Shown piece after piece: positions 54,611 to 63,961 of a stretch of DNA of 64,000 nt. The position numbers were made by a program, and so were the translations under genes. Numbering within the stretch: the stretch's first letter is position 1; the number at the start of each line of letters is the position of its first letter. Source of the stretch: Flavobacteriaceae bacterium (GTDB taxonomy: Bacteria; Bacteroidota; Bacteroidia; Flavobacteriales; Flavobacteriaceae); NCBI GenBank assembly GCA_026709415.1, contig JAPOSZ010000034.1, forward strand, positions 110,179 to 174,178, in the 5' to 3' direction. Under the pieces are notes generated by a model. That model did no database searches. It was not told the DNA's origin and saw only the letters and a list, made by a program, of their open reading frames with translations.

Positions 54611-55758
54611 ATCATACCCATGGATTTAAAACGCGATGTGTACACACTGGAAATATAGAAGATAATCTATATCACGGTGCCGTATCACCAATCTTTCTTT
54701 CTTCTGCTTATGGTTTTTTAGATCAAGAAGTTGGTCGCTATCCACGCTATTTTACAACACCAAACCAAGTTGGACTGGCTCAAAAAATAGCTTCTTTAGA
54801 AAATGCCCAAGCGGGTTTGATCTTGGGGTCTGGAATGGCCGCCATCACGGCTGTTTTATTTTCTCATTTGAAATCGGGCGATCATCTGCTGGTTCAACAA
54901 GACTTATACGGAGGGTCTACAAATCTCATCCGCGAGGAGTTTTCGAAGTACCAAATGGACTACACCTTTGTTTCTTCTTTTGATATAGAAGATTTCAAAA
55001 AAGCCATCAAGACGAATACAAAAGGTATTTTTATTGAAACACCATCTAATCCACTATTGAAAATTATGGATATCGAATCGATTGCTAGGGTAGCAAAAGA
55101 GCACGGACTCTGGACTTTAATCGACAATACGTTCGCATCTCCTGTTAACCAAAATCCCATTGACTTTGGAATTGACATGGTTATGCATAGTGCCACTAAA
55201 TACCTTGGAGGTCATAGTGATATCTGTGCTGGTGTGCTTTTAAGTAGTCACAAAACAATCTCCAAGATTAGAGATTTCGCTAAAAATTTGGGGGCGAGTT
55301 TATCGGACAATACCGCATGGTTACTTGAAAGAAGTATTAAAACGCTTTTCATACGGGTGAAAGAACAAACTAAAAATGCGCACCAGCTTGCCGCGTTTTT
55401 AGAGCCAATGAAATCGATTAAAAAGGTGTATTACCCTGGATTGAAAACTCACCCCGGACACCAACTAGCTAGCAAACAAATGAAAGACTATGGAGCGATG
55501 CTATCATGTGTATTGGATGACCATATCGATTTGATTTCATTTTTTAAGTCTCTCAAAATATTCAAACCCGTTATCAGTTTAGGAGGTGTTGAAAGTGGAG
55601 TTTCATCTCCCAAAATGACTTCACATATACTGTTGACGGACCAAGAAAGAAGGCAACAAGGCATTGAAGATCAGTTAGTACGGTTTTCATTGGGTATAGA
55701 AAACATTGAAGATTTAAAATCCGATATTCAACAAGCCATTCATCATTCTCGATTATGA
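54607..55758 (+). CDS. Cys/Met-metabolism PLP-dependent enzyme (cystathionine synthase/lyase-like)
   Basis: The 383-residue fold-type I PLP enzyme has FKTRCVHTG, GSGMAAITAV, the PLP Lys in MHSATKYLGGHSDICAG, and SLGGVESGVSSP near the end. It belongs to the trans-sulfuration family; whether it is cystathionine gamma-synthase, a cystathionine lyase or methionine gamma-lyase cannot be told by eye. It overlaps bshB1 by 4 bp, which would link it to thiol metabolism. Confidence 0.9.
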   Translation: MNHTHGFKTRCVHTGNIEDNLYHGAVSPIFLSSAYGFLDQEVGRYPRYFTTPNQVGLAQKIASLENAQAGLILGSGMAAITAVLFSHLKSGDHLLVQQDLYGGSTNLIREEFSKYQMDYTFVSSFDIEDFKKAIKTNTKGIFIETPSNPLLKIMDIESIARVAKEHGLWTLIDNTFASPVNQNPIDFGIDMVMHSATKYLGGHSDICAGVLLSSHKTISKIRDFAKNLGASLSDNTAWLLERSIKTLFIRVKEQTKNAHQLAAFLEPMKSIKKVYYPGLKTHPGHQLASKQMKDYGAMLSCVLDDHIDLISFFKSLKIFKPVISLGGVESGVSSPKMTSHILLTDQERRQQGIEDQLVRFSLGIENIEDLKSDIQQAIHHSRL

Positions 55759-56477
55759 AATTGGATATCTTGGCCTTTGGTTCACATCCAGATGATGTTG
55801 AATTAGGATGTGGAGGAACCATCGCTAAGTCAACCCAACAAGGGAAGTCGGTTGGAATTATCGATTTAACGAGGGGAGAGCTTTCCACAAAGGGGTCGGT
55901 TGATATCCGAAATTCCGAATCTCAAAAAGCGACCAAAATACTAGGTGTAAAGATTCGATCAAATCTTGAACTGGAAGATGGTTTTATCTCAAACAATAAG
56001 AGTAATCAACTTAAAGTGGTTCAAAAGATTCGAATCCACAAGCCTGATATCATCATAAACACGGCTCCAATGGATCGACATATCGATCATCAAAATTCAA
56101 ATCGTTTAATCAACGACAGTTGTTTTCTCAGTGGATTAGAAAAAATAGAAGTCCTCAATCAAGATGGGAAAAAATTAACCCCTTGGCGATCTAAAGTGAT
56201 ATTAGAATATATTCAATGGAATGATACCAAACCTGATATCATCATCGATATCTCAGGTTATCTTGAGATAAAACTTCAGTCCATTAATGCCTATCAAAGC
56301 CAGTTTTATAATACCAAAACAAACCCAACTATTACACCGATCAGCAAACCTAATTTTTTGAGTTCAATAGAAGCAAGGGCTATCAACTTTGGAAGATTAA
56401 TAGAGACTCAAGCTGGAGAGGGTTTCACTTCTCCAAAAGCATTAGCCGTGAGAGATTTATTTAACCTGCTGGTTTAG
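55755..56477 (+). CDS. bshB1: Bacillithiol biosynthesis deacetylase BshB1
   Basis: The 240-residue LmbE/PIG-L deacetylase has zinc ligands in AFGSHPDDVELGCGGTIA and in MDRHIDHQNSNRL, with DLTRGELSTKGS between. It removes the acetyl group of GlcNAc-malate during bacillithiol synthesis. It overlaps the PLP-enzyme gene by 4 bp, suggesting a thiol-related operon with the glutathione peroxidase-like gene. Confidence 0.92.
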   Translation: MKLDILAFGSHPDDVELGCGGTIAKSTQQGKSVGIIDLTRGELSTKGSVDIRNSESQKATKILGVKIRSNLELEDGFISNNKSNQLKVVQKIRIHKPDIIINTAPMDRHIDHQNSNRLINDSCFLSGLEKIEVLNQDGKKLTPWRSKVILEYIQWNDTKPDIIIDISGYLEIKLQSINAYQSQFYNTKTNPTITPISKPNFLSSIEARAINFGRLIETQAGEGFTSPKALAVRDLFNLLV

Positions 56478-56523
56478 TTTTTATTGTACAGATATCGATC
56501 TGATATATCGATTTATTGAATCG

Positions 56524-56556
56524 AAAATTGAATTTTTAAGCTTCTCATTCAATTTT
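56524..56556. terminator. Possible bidirectional hairpin after bshB1
   Basis: AAAATTGAAT at 56524-56533 is repeated in inverted form as ATTCAATTTT at 56547-56556. It is a 10-bp stem with a 13-base loop, lying between convergent genes and followed by T residues. The stem is AT-rich, so its strength is doubtful. Confidence 0.35.
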
Positions 56557-56581
56557 TGAATGGCCTCTTTTGACCGAATGA

Positions 56582-57052
56582 TCAATTGATTTTGAACATC
56601 TTTAATAACGAATCCAGTTTTTTGTTTAATAACTTAATTTGACTTTCAGGGCATTCAAATTTATTGGCATCTGATTTTTCTGTGAACTTCTCATCAACAA
56701 ATTCGAGTTCAAGGCGATTATCTATCGTATCCATTTCAATTTTCCGAATTCCCAATGGGATTCCCTGGTTATCTGTCCCAGCGGATCTATTAGTCAAGAA
56801 TTTCAAACTGTCTATTAATTCGGGACCAAATCGTTCTTTAATGATTTCATATATTTTTGTGGCTGATTCAGGCCATGCATAAAAGCTATCATTTTTTCGA
56901 ATTCTCAATTTCATACTTATATTTTTAAAAGATTGTTCTACAATTGAATCGATATTTTGAGTTCTTTTTTGAATGATCATTGGATCATATTCAAGAATCA
57001 TCTCTTGATCTACTTCATCGATAATATGATAATCAGGAGGCAAAATCGCCAC
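56582..57052 (-). CDS. Unrecognised protein, possibly a broken C-terminal part
   Basis: The 156-residue frame has no family match I recognise. It is acidic and helical, with SFYAWPESATKIYEIIKERF and LTNRSAGTDNQGIPLG. The only start is GTG 57052, and the reading frame extends a little upstream with protein-like sequence (YQVFEGDSLPKV), up to TAG near 57104. A signal-peptide-bearing short frame at 57173-57346 precedes it on the same strand, so the two could be parts of one disrupted secreted protein. Confidence 0.5.
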   Translation of the reverse strand: MAILPPDYHIIDEVDQEMILEYDPMIIQKRTQNIDSIVEQSFKNISMKLRIRKNDSFYAWPESATKIYEIIKERFGPELIDSLKFLTNRSAGTDNQGIPLGIRKIEMDTIDNRLELEFVDEKFTEKSDANKFECPESQIKLLNKKLDSLLKMFKIN

Positions 57053-57172
57053 TTTAGGAAGACTGTCTCCTTCGAAAACTTGATAGATTTGCTATAAACC
57101 CTTTGTTTGATTTTAGCTGTTTTGAAATCTCTATGGGAAAAATACTCCGATAGGATAGGGCTGATTTTTTTC

Positions 57173-57346
57173 TTAATTCTTTTCTTTGTTTTCTATACCA
57201 TCTATGGTATCTTGAAAAACGATATTTCCATTTTCACTAAAAACCGTAATCGAGCCCGGAACATCATTATTTTTTGTAATTGAGATTGATTGAGCGAAAG
57301 AAATGGTGGGGATGGATAAAAGATAGGCACCAATGAAATATTTCAT
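57173..57346 (-). CDS. Short secreted protein or N-terminal fragment
   Basis: 57 residues: signal peptide MKYFIGAYLLSIPTISFAQ then a short mature part SISITKNNDVPGSITVFSEN ending IDGIENKEKN. No family recognised. It may be a fragment whose remainder is at 56582-57104. Confidence 0.4.
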   Translation of the reverse strand: MKYFIGAYLLSIPTISFAQSISITKNNDVPGSITVFSENGNIVFQDTIDGIENKEKN

Positions 57347-57414
57347 ATTCAACTTGTTGATAAACTTTGATTCTATAAATTGGGACTGAATTAACTCTTT
57401 TGAGCTTCAAAGTG

Positions 57415-58422
57415 ATGAGAAAAATTAAATGGGGCATACTCGGGCTTGGGAATATCGCTCATAAATTTTGTCAAGATCTCCAACTAGTTAATGATTCCGA
57501 ATTGGTTGCTGTTTCTTCAAGTTCATTTGAAAGAGCAAAAGACTTTGCACAACAGTATAATGTTTTAAAGTTTTATGGAAACTACGAAGAATTGTATAAT
57601 GACTCTGATATTGATATTATCTATATCGCAAGCATTCATACTCACCATGCTCAACACAGTATTTCAGCGATGAAAGCTGGAAAATCAGTTTTGTGTGAAA
57701 AACCACTGGCAATGAACAAACCGCAAGTTTTGAAAATGATTGATGTGTCGAAAAAATATAGCGTATTTTTAATGGAAGGGCTCTGGACTCGCTTCAATCC
57801 AATAATTCAAAAGGCTCACAGTCTAGTTAATCATGGTGAACTAGGAGATATCACTTATATGAACGCATCATTTAACTTTTATGGGCTAGATAGATCTAAA
57901 AACTCTAGAATTTTTGATCCACAAAAGGGAGGAGGGGCTTTGTTAGATATCGGAATTTACTGTGTTTTTTTAGCGTATTTATTTTTAGGTAAACCTCAGA
58001 AAGTTTTTTGTGACTCTATCTTATCAAATGATAAGGTCGATCTACAAACGGCCATTATTTTTCAATATCAAAAAGCACAAGCGATTCTTCATTGTGGATT
58101 TTTAAATAATGAACATATGATTGCAAAAATCGCTGGAACAAAAGGGGAATTACAATTAAATCATCAATGGCATAATCCACCATCGATGACCATTTTCAAA
58201 CGTGATTCTCATTCAAAAACTATTGATTTTAAAAAAGAGGGGATTGGCTTTACCCACCAAATTCAACATTGCAATAAGTCTTTAAGAGAGAACAAACTAG
58301 AAAGCCATGTTTGGTCACATCGAAACAGTATAGATCTGATGACTCTCTTAGATCAGATAAAAACAAAATGTCATATTGTATATCCGAAAGAAGCCTTGCT
58401 AGAAAATTTCAGTAGCGATTGA
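57415..58422 (+). CDS. Gfo/Idh/MocA-family oxidoreductase
   Basis: The 335-residue NAD(P)-dependent dehydrogenase has the Rossmann start IKWGILGLGNIAHKFCQDL, the EKP motif (SVLCEKPLAMN) and a C-terminal substrate domain with FMEGLWTRFNP-like MEGLWTRFNPI and GGGALLDIGIYC. The substrate is unknown and could be a sugar or polyol derivative. ATG 57415 fits the Rossmann start. Confidence 0.9.
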   Translation: MRKIKWGILGLGNIAHKFCQDLQLVNDSELVAVSSSSFERAKDFAQQYNVLKFYGNYEELYNDSDIDIIYIASIHTHHAQHSISAMKAGKSVLCEKPLAMNKPQVLKMIDVSKKYSVFLMEGLWTRFNPIIQKAHSLVNHGELGDITYMNASFNFYGLDRSKNSRIFDPQKGGGALLDIGIYCVFLAYLFLGKPQKVFCDSILSNDKVDLQTAIIFQYQKAQAILHCGFLNNEHMIAKIAGTKGELQLNHQWHNPPSMTIFKRDSHSKTIDFKKEGIGFTHQIQHCNKSLRENKLESHVWSHRNSIDLMTLLDQIKTKCHIVYPKEALLENFSSD

Positions 58423-58451
58423 TCAATTCATCAATCAAAAAATTAACTTTG
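58419..58451 (+). promoter_or_regulatory. Probable promoter of tRNA-His
   Basis: TTG at 58419-58421, 22 bases, then TAACTTTG at 58444-58451, a full -7 match. It ends 14 bases before the tRNA. Confidence 0.55.
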
Positions 58452-58465
58452 TTCTCCCTAAAACG

Positions 58466-58539
58466 GTGGTTGTAGCTCAGTTGGTTAGAGCGCTAGATTG
58501 TGGTTCTAGAGGTCGCCGGTTCGAGACCGGTCTTCCACC
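58466..58539 (+). tRNA. tRNA-His (anticodon GTG)
   Basis: D arm GCTC-AGTTGGTTA-GAGC, anticodon stem CTAGA/TCTAG with loop TTGTGGT (anticodon GTG), T arm GCCGG-TTCGAGA-CCGGT. An encoded G lies just before the acceptor (58465), as expected for tRNA-His. Acceptor GTGGTTG faces CTTCCAC, leaving two T-T mismatches, which is odd for this tRNA. Confidence 0.85.
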
Positions 58540-58677
58540 CAAATCTGCCATAAAAAAAACTTTATTACTAGAGGGATAGAAAATCGCATATAATAAATGG
58601 AAAAAGAAATTAGAAATCATTAAAACATACAGCAGTTCCAAAATAACTACGATACTTTGGACTTTGTAAGAGAGTCG

Positions 58678-58862
58678 CACAGATGCACTTCAAAACGACA
58701 AGCCAATTCTTGGATATTGTGACGTTCTTTAAGCGTTTCCTTGACCACCTTGAATTTGAATTCTGGCGTATGTTGTCTTCGCTTCATATCTGAACATTGA
58801 AGGCAAAATATAACTCGTAAGACATCACTGAAACAGCTGTCCTAATTTTGGGGTACAGAACA
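58678..58862 (-). mobile_element. Left-end fragment of the same IS3-family element
   Basis: Reading on the minus strand from 58862 it begins TGTTCTGTACCCCAAAATTA and encodes the start of an intact-looking orfA: MKRRQHTPEFKFKVVKETLK then ERHNIQELACRFEVH, before homology stops near 58680. It matches 10153-10345 in the opposite orientation. It is only a fragment, lying 140 bp downstream of tRNA-His. Confidence 0.82.
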
Positions 58863-59004
58863 TTTATCGATAAGGTAATGTTGTACTGAAATCGATTTCA
58901 TAGACTCTCAAGCGCGTTCCCGCAATAAATAAAACATAGTTTAAGTAACTACGATTTTGAGAAACCAATGAACCCAAATTCATCAATGAAATAGCGAAAA
59001 TGAC

Positions 59005-60015
59005 TTACAAAGATTCCCCGTTTAGTTTGATTCGTTCATCTCTATTTGCCAATTCCCATGCTGTATGAAAAATTAATTGGGTTCTTTTTTCAAGAACATC
59101 ATACAAGATCTTATCAGCGGTGTCTGTTGGCTGGTGGTAATCTTCATGAACTCCATTAAAATAGAAAATAACAGGAATATTATGCTTTGCGAAATTATAG
59201 TGATCGCTTCGATAATAAAATCGATTAGGATCGTCTATATCAGCAAAAGAATAATCTAATTCAATACCAACAAATTCTTCATTGACCTGCTCCGATACCT
59301 CGTGTAATTCTTGACTCAGAATGTACGAACCAATTAAATAAATGTAATTTGGATCAGGGTTTTCTCTTTTGGGATCAGATCGGCCAATCATATCCATATT
59401 GAGATTGACTACCGTATTTTCCAATGGATATAATGGATTCTCATCAGTATAATATTTGGATCCAAGTAAACCTCTTTCTTCTGCTGTGACGTGAAGAAAC
59501 ACAATAGATCGTCTAGGCCTGTGGCCATCTTTAACCGCTTTTTGAAATGCTTCGGCCATTTCTAATGTAGCGACAGTTCCCGAACCATCATCATCAGCCC
59601 CGTTATAGATTTGACCATTCTCAGCAAATCCAACATGATCTAAATGAGAAGTGATAACAATGTACTCATCAGGAAATTCTTCCCCTTCAATAATGGCCAC
59701 AACATTTTCACTCACCAAAGTGTCTCCACGTCTCGTCACCATTAGAGCCGGTTGATAATAATCTTGAGTTCCCCTGGCTGGAGATATCCCTTGATGTTTA
59801 TAAAAAGTTCTTAAAAAATCGGCTGCCAATTGTTGTCCTTTTGTTCCAGTGTCTCTTCCTTCAAAATAGTCAGAAGCGTAGACATATAATAATTCTTTGA
59901 GTTCTTGCTCAGTGATGGTATTGGCATATTTTTTAGCTAATGGAGTATCTTGACCATTGATTGATAATGGTAATATCAATAGGAGTGTAAAAGCAATTTT
60001 TGATGTGAAAGTCAT
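59005..60015 (-). CDS. Secreted M28-family zinc aminopeptidase
   Basis: The 336-residue protein has a signal peptide (SKIAFTLLLILPLSINGQ) and the M28 zinc ligands: ITSHLDHVG, NGADDDGSGTVATLEMA, TAEERGLLGSKYY, NLNMDMIGRSD and the final His in SDHYNFAKHNIPVIF. It probably removes amino acids from peptides in the periplasm or outside the cell. It faces away from guaB. Confidence 0.93.
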   Translation of the reverse strand: MTFTSKIAFTLLLILPLSINGQDTPLAKKYANTITEQELKELLYVYASDYFEGRDTGTKGQQLAADFLRTFYKHQGISPARGTQDYYQPALMVTRRGDTLVSENVVAIIEGEEFPDEYIVITSHLDHVGFAENGQIYNGADDDGSGTVATLEMAEAFQKAVKDGHRPRRSIVFLHVTAEERGLLGSKYYTDENPLYPLENTVVNLNMDMIGRSDPKRENPDPNYIYLIGSYILSQELHEVSEQVNEEFVGIELDYSFADIDDPNRFYYRSDHYNFAKHNIPVIFYFNGVHEDYHQPTDTADKILYDVLEKRTQLIFHTAWELANRDERIKLNGESL

Positions 60016-60163
60016 AGTATTAAATGATTAAAAGGATTCCATTAAATTTTGTTCAAAGTAACAAATTATTTTTTTGATGATCCAATTATTGGAGAACCTG
60101 ACCTAGTAAAATCAATATAAATCGTATAGTTTTTAGATCTAAACACGGGTGTACTAAAAACTT

Positions 60164-60171
60164 TATTTTTG
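60164..60171 (+). promoter_or_regulatory. Probable -7 box of guaB
   Basis: TATTTTTG (TANNTTTG) 27 bases before the chosen ATG; I see no clear -33 element. Confidence 0.4.
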
Positions 60172-60198
60172 CATGCAATTAATTTTCAATTAATTGCT

Positions 60199-61665
60199 AT
60201 GTCTTGTTCAAAATTTTTAGGGACTAAGTATACCTTTGATGATGTGTTGCTTGTGCCAGCTTATTCAGAAGTCTTACCTAGCCAAGTTTCAACTCAAAGT
60301 CGATTTAGCACCAATATAACTCTAGAAATACCTATCGTTTCTGCGGCTATGGATACAGTCACTGAAAGTCAGATGGCTATTGGTATGGCTAGAGAAGGGG
60401 GGATTGGAGTGTTACATAAAAACATGACCATTGAACAACAGGTTCAACAAGTTCGAAAAGTCAAACGCTATGAATCTGGGATGATTATCGACCCCATCAC
60501 ATTACCACCCAATGCTTCGGTCGAAACGGCCAAACAAAAAATGAGTCAATATAAAATTGGTGGTATTCCAATCATTAATGAATCAAAAGAACTTTTGGGT
60601 ATTATAACTAATCGAGATCTTCGATTTGAAGATGACAATCTTAAATCAGTTAAAGATTTAATGACCAAAGACAATTTAATTACTGTGAAAGAGAAAACCA
60701 CTCTTACAGAAGCTAAAAGCATTTTACAACAACACCGTATAGAAAAATTACCGGTCGTTGATAATAAGAATAAATTAATTGGTCTAGTCACATTTCGAGA
60801 TATACTCAAACAAAGTAATAAACCAAAATCTAATAGAGATACCTACGGACGATTGAGAGTGGCCGCAGCCGTTGGAATTACGGATGACTCCATACAAAGA
60901 GTAGAAAATTTATCTCACGTAGGTGTTGATGCTATTGTGATTGACACAGCTCATGGACATTCGAGTCGAGTGTCCAATTTGTTTAAAGAAATTAAAAATA
61001 ATTTTAAAGAAGTTGATGTCGTTGTTGGAAATATAGCCACTACTAAGGCCGCTAAATTTTTAGCTGATTTAGGCGTGGATGCCATTAAAATTGGAATTGG
61101 ACCAGGTAGTATATGCACCACTAGAGTCATAGCAGGTGTTGGTTATCCTCAGTTATCGGCTATCGTTTCAATTTCCCAAGAACTTAAAAACTCACAAATA
61201 CCACTAATAGCCGATGGTGGCGTACGATATAGTGGTGACATCCCCAAAGCCATTGCAGCGGGGGCTGATTGTGTTATGTTAGGTTCTTTATTGGCTGGAA
61301 CCAAAGAATCACCTGGTGAATTTTTAATCTATGAGGGCAGACAATACAAGTCCTATCGTGGCATGGGATCTGTTGAAGCCATGAAATCTGGTAGTAGTGA
61401 TCGGTATTTTCAAGATTTTCAAACCGATGGTCAAAAATTAGTGCCAGAAGGAATCGTTGGAAGAGTACCATATAAAGGCCCGCTCGAAGAAAGTATTCAT
61501 CAATTTGTTGGCGGTTTGAGAGCTGGAATGGGCTATTGTGGTACAAAAAATATTCAAGGACTCAAAAAAAATGGTCATTTTGTTATTGTAACACCTGCAG
61601 GTATTAGAGAAAGTCATCCTCATACGGTTACCATAACCCGTGAAGCACCAAATTACAGTCCATAA
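60199..61665 (+). CDS. guaB: IMP dehydrogenase
   Basis: Rate-limiting step of GMP synthesis (IMP to XMP). It has 488 residues: catalytic barrel [18 protein letters not shown], two CBS motifs (about residues 100-215, such as [10 protein letters not shown] and GLVTFRDIL), the Cys loop [14 protein letters not shown], and [16 protein letters not shown] 60199 ([11 protein letters not shown]) is chosen; an in-frame upstream ATG at 60169 falls inside the -7 box region. Confidence 0.95.
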   Translation: MSCSKFLGTKYTFDDVLLVPAYSEVLPSQVSTQSRFSTNITLEIPIVSAAMDTVTESQMAIGMAREGGIGVLHKNMTIEQQVQQVRKVKRYESGMIIDPITLPPNASVETAKQKMSQYKIGGIPIINESKELLGIITNRDLRFEDDNLKSVKDLMTKDNLITVKEKTTLTEAKSILQQHRIEKLPVVDNKNKLIGLVTFRDILKQSNKPKSNRDTYGRLRVAAAVGITDDSIQRVENLSHVGVDAIVIDTAHGHSSRVSNLFKEIKNNFKEVDVVVGNIATTKAAKFLADLGVDAIKIGIGPGSICTTRVIAGVGYPQLSAIVSISQELKNSQIPLIADGGVRYSGDIPKAIAAGADCVMLGSLLAGTKESPGEFLIYEGRQYKSYRGMGSVEAMKSGSSDRYFQDFQTDGQKLVPEGIVGRVPYKGPLEESIHQFVGGLRAGMGYCGTKNIQGLKKNGHFVIVTPAGIRESHPHTVTITREAPNYSP

Positions 61666-61722
61666 GAATTAATAAATAAACTTTGCTACACCTCAATGAT
61701 GTTTAAAATTGTTTTGTGATTG

Positions 61723-62571
61723 ATGAAACAAGGCGTCTTATTACTGTTTCTTTTTCTTTTCATCCATTGTAATCTATTGTCTGATGAATCGAACAAAAAG
61801 GTGGTAGCTCAAACAGAAAAAAGTAAACTACTAGCTGAAGATTTGTCCAATATCATTGGACAACCCATTAGCGAGTTAGATAGCATCAAAAAATCTCAAG
61901 AAGCAATCAACCAATGGGCTCGGGAAGAAATTCTATTTGAGCAAGCTCAAAATTATTTTAATGATGGACAACTGGCAGAATTAGATAATATCATCAGTCA
62001 GTACAAGCGTGATTTATACATCGCTAGGTATAAATCCATGATAATACAATCTAAATTAAATACCGAAGTTACTCAACAAGAAAAACAGATTTATTATGAT
62101 CAAGATTTAGAGTCTCTGACTTTAAATCAAGTGCTATTTAAATATCGTTATTTATCTTTTGTCCCTGAAAATCCTAGACGATACGAATTTATACAACGTT
62201 TCACTCGGTATAATGCAGAGGATAAAATCATTTTAGATTCCCTATCCATATTGAACTTTTCAAAAGTTCAATTCAACGATAGCATTTGGTTTGAACAAAA
62301 CCAATTAGTCAATTCCATACCAATTGTTGACCAACAAAACATCAATCAATTTAAAATTCGAAATAAATTATATCGCAGAAGAAAATCTGATTTAACTCAT
62401 CTATTGTATATTAGTGATTTGGCTTTACCAGGTGAAAAACCGCCGATCGAATACATCAATAATTTGATTGAGCGCTTAATCATCAACAAACGAAAACAAA
62501 CATTAGAAAAAGAATTTGACAATGATATTATCAATCAAGCATTACGGTCCGAAAACCTTCAGATTTATTAG
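61723..62571 (+). CDS. SurA-N-like lipoprotein, probable parvulin-related chaperone
   Basis: The 282-residue protein has a lipoprotein signal (GVLLLFLFLFIHCNLLSD) and a helical SurA_N-like region (INQWAREEILFEQAQNYFND, ARYKSMIIQSKLNTEVTQQE). It lacks a clear parvulin catalytic domain. It sits before the larger SurA-like gene, overlapping it by 56 bp, so both probably act on outer-membrane protein folding. Confidence 0.75.
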   Translation: MKQGVLLLFLFLFIHCNLLSDESNKKVVAQTEKSKLLAEDLSNIIGQPISELDSIKKSQEAINQWAREEILFEQAQNYFNDGQLAELDNIISQYKRDLYIARYKSMIIQSKLNTEVTQQEKQIYYDQDLESLTLNQVLFKYRYLSFVPENPRRYEFIQRFTRYNAEDKIILDSLSILNFSKVQFNDSIWFEQNQLVNSIPIVDQQNINQFKIRNKLYRRRKSDLTHLLYISDLALPGEKPPIEYINNLIERLIINKRKQTLEKEFDNDIINQALRSENLQIY

Positions 62572-63934
62572 CCTTTTATATCTCGGAATCCTTTTATTCA
62601 TTACAACGACTTTAAATGCTCAAAGTTCGAATGAAAACACCAATCGAATCCTGATCGATGGGGTGAGCGCTGTGATTGGAGACTATGTGATTCTAAATTC
62701 TGATATTGATAAAACAATGATTGAATTGGAATCTCAAGGCATGTTGCCAGCAGGAATGTCAAAATGTAATCTCCTCTCCAATTTAATGGAAAATCGATTA
62801 TATCAACATCACGCGGTACAAGATAGCATTGAAGTTTCAGATTCCGAAATTTATTCCATGGTCGATCAAAATCTCGAAAATTTTGTCATGCAACTAGGGA
62901 GTATGGAAAAAGTACTGGAGTTTTACGATAAAAGCGATGAATTATCTTTTAGACAAGAAATATTCGAAATCAACAAGGCTCAAATTCTTTCACAAAGGAT
63001 GAAAGCTAAAATCATAGAAAATGTTGAGGTCACCCCCGAAGAAGTCAGGTTATTTTTCGAATCTATTCCGCAAGAAGAATTACCTGTTTTTGGTACTGAA
63101 TTGGAAATTTCCCAAATTGTCATAGAACCAGAAGTCAGTCAATTAGAAGAGCGAAGAGTTATTAATTTACTTCGATCATTTAAAGAGGATGTTTTAGAAA
63201 AAGGCATGAGTTTTGCATCTAAGGCCATTCTATATTCTCAAGATCCCGCGTCTCGTTCTTCAGGAGGCAAATACACATTACATCGAAAAAGACCAAGAAT
63301 GGTCAAAGAATTTCGAGATGTGGCGTTCAGTTTAAGAGAAGGGGAGATTTCGGAACCTTTTAAAACTGAATTTGGTTGGCACATCATCACGGTTGATAAA
63401 GTAAGAGGTCAAGAAATCGATATTCGGCATATTCTAATTATTCCGAAAGTTGAAGTATCTGAATTATCCGAAGCAAGAGCTAAAATTGACACCATTCGAA
63501 CCCGAATTATCGATGGAGAGATCCCCTTCGCAGGGGCTGCTTTTAGATATTCTGATGAAAGAGAAACTAAGTTTAACAATGGCGTATTGATTAATCCTGC
63601 CACCGGTGATTCTCGATTTGAGTTGACCAATTTAGACCCCACACTCTATAAACAGATTGAAGGACTGGCAGACGGTGAAATATCACTCCCCCTTTTAATT
63701 GAATCGCCGTCCGGACAAAAAAGTTATAAAATAATCCAAGTCAGTAATCGATTTGATGCACACGTTGCTGATTTTACCCAAGACTATGTTCGTATTAAAG
63801 ACCTGGCATTAAAAGACAAACAATTTAAAGTCATCAAAGAGTGGATTGAAGAAAAAATAGATGACACCTACATCTATATCCATAAAGACAAGCAATACTG
63901 CCATTTCGAAAGAAATTGGATGAAAGAAATCTAA
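62516..63934 (+). CDS. SurA-like periplasmic peptidyl-prolyl isomerase
   Basis: The 472-residue protein has a signal segment (FISLLYLGILLFITTTLNAQ), a SurA_N chaperone region (VSAVIGDYVILNSDIDKTMI) and two parvulin domains: LEISQIVIEP...AILYSQDPASRSSGGKY...FRDVAFSLREGEISEPFKTE with FGWHIITVDKV, then DIRHILIIPKVEVSEL...FRYSDERETKFNNG. It is a periplasmic chaperone for outer-membrane proteins. An ATG at 62522 is an alternative start. Confidence 0.88.
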   Translation: MTMILSIKHYGPKTFRFISLLYLGILLFITTTLNAQSSNENTNRILIDGVSAVIGDYVILNSDIDKTMIELESQGMLPAGMSKCNLLSNLMENRLYQHHAVQDSIEVSDSEIYSMVDQNLENFVMQLGSMEKVLEFYDKSDELSFRQEIFEINKAQILSQRMKAKIIENVEVTPEEVRLFFESIPQEELPVFGTELEISQIVIEPEVSQLEERRVINLLRSFKEDVLEKGMSFASKAILYSQDPASRSSGGKYTLHRKRPRMVKEFRDVAFSLREGEISEPFKTEFGWHIITVDKVRGQEIDIRHILIIPKVEVSELSEARAKIDTIRTRIIDGEIPFAGAAFRYSDERETKFNNGVLINPATGDSRFELTNLDPTLYKQIEGLADGEISLPLLIESPSGQKSYKIIQVSNRFDAHVADFTQDYVRIKDLALKDKQFKVIKEWIEEKIDDTYIYIHKDKQYCHFERNWMKEI

Positions 63935-63961
63935 CTTAAAATTTCTGGAGACCTTTGAATA

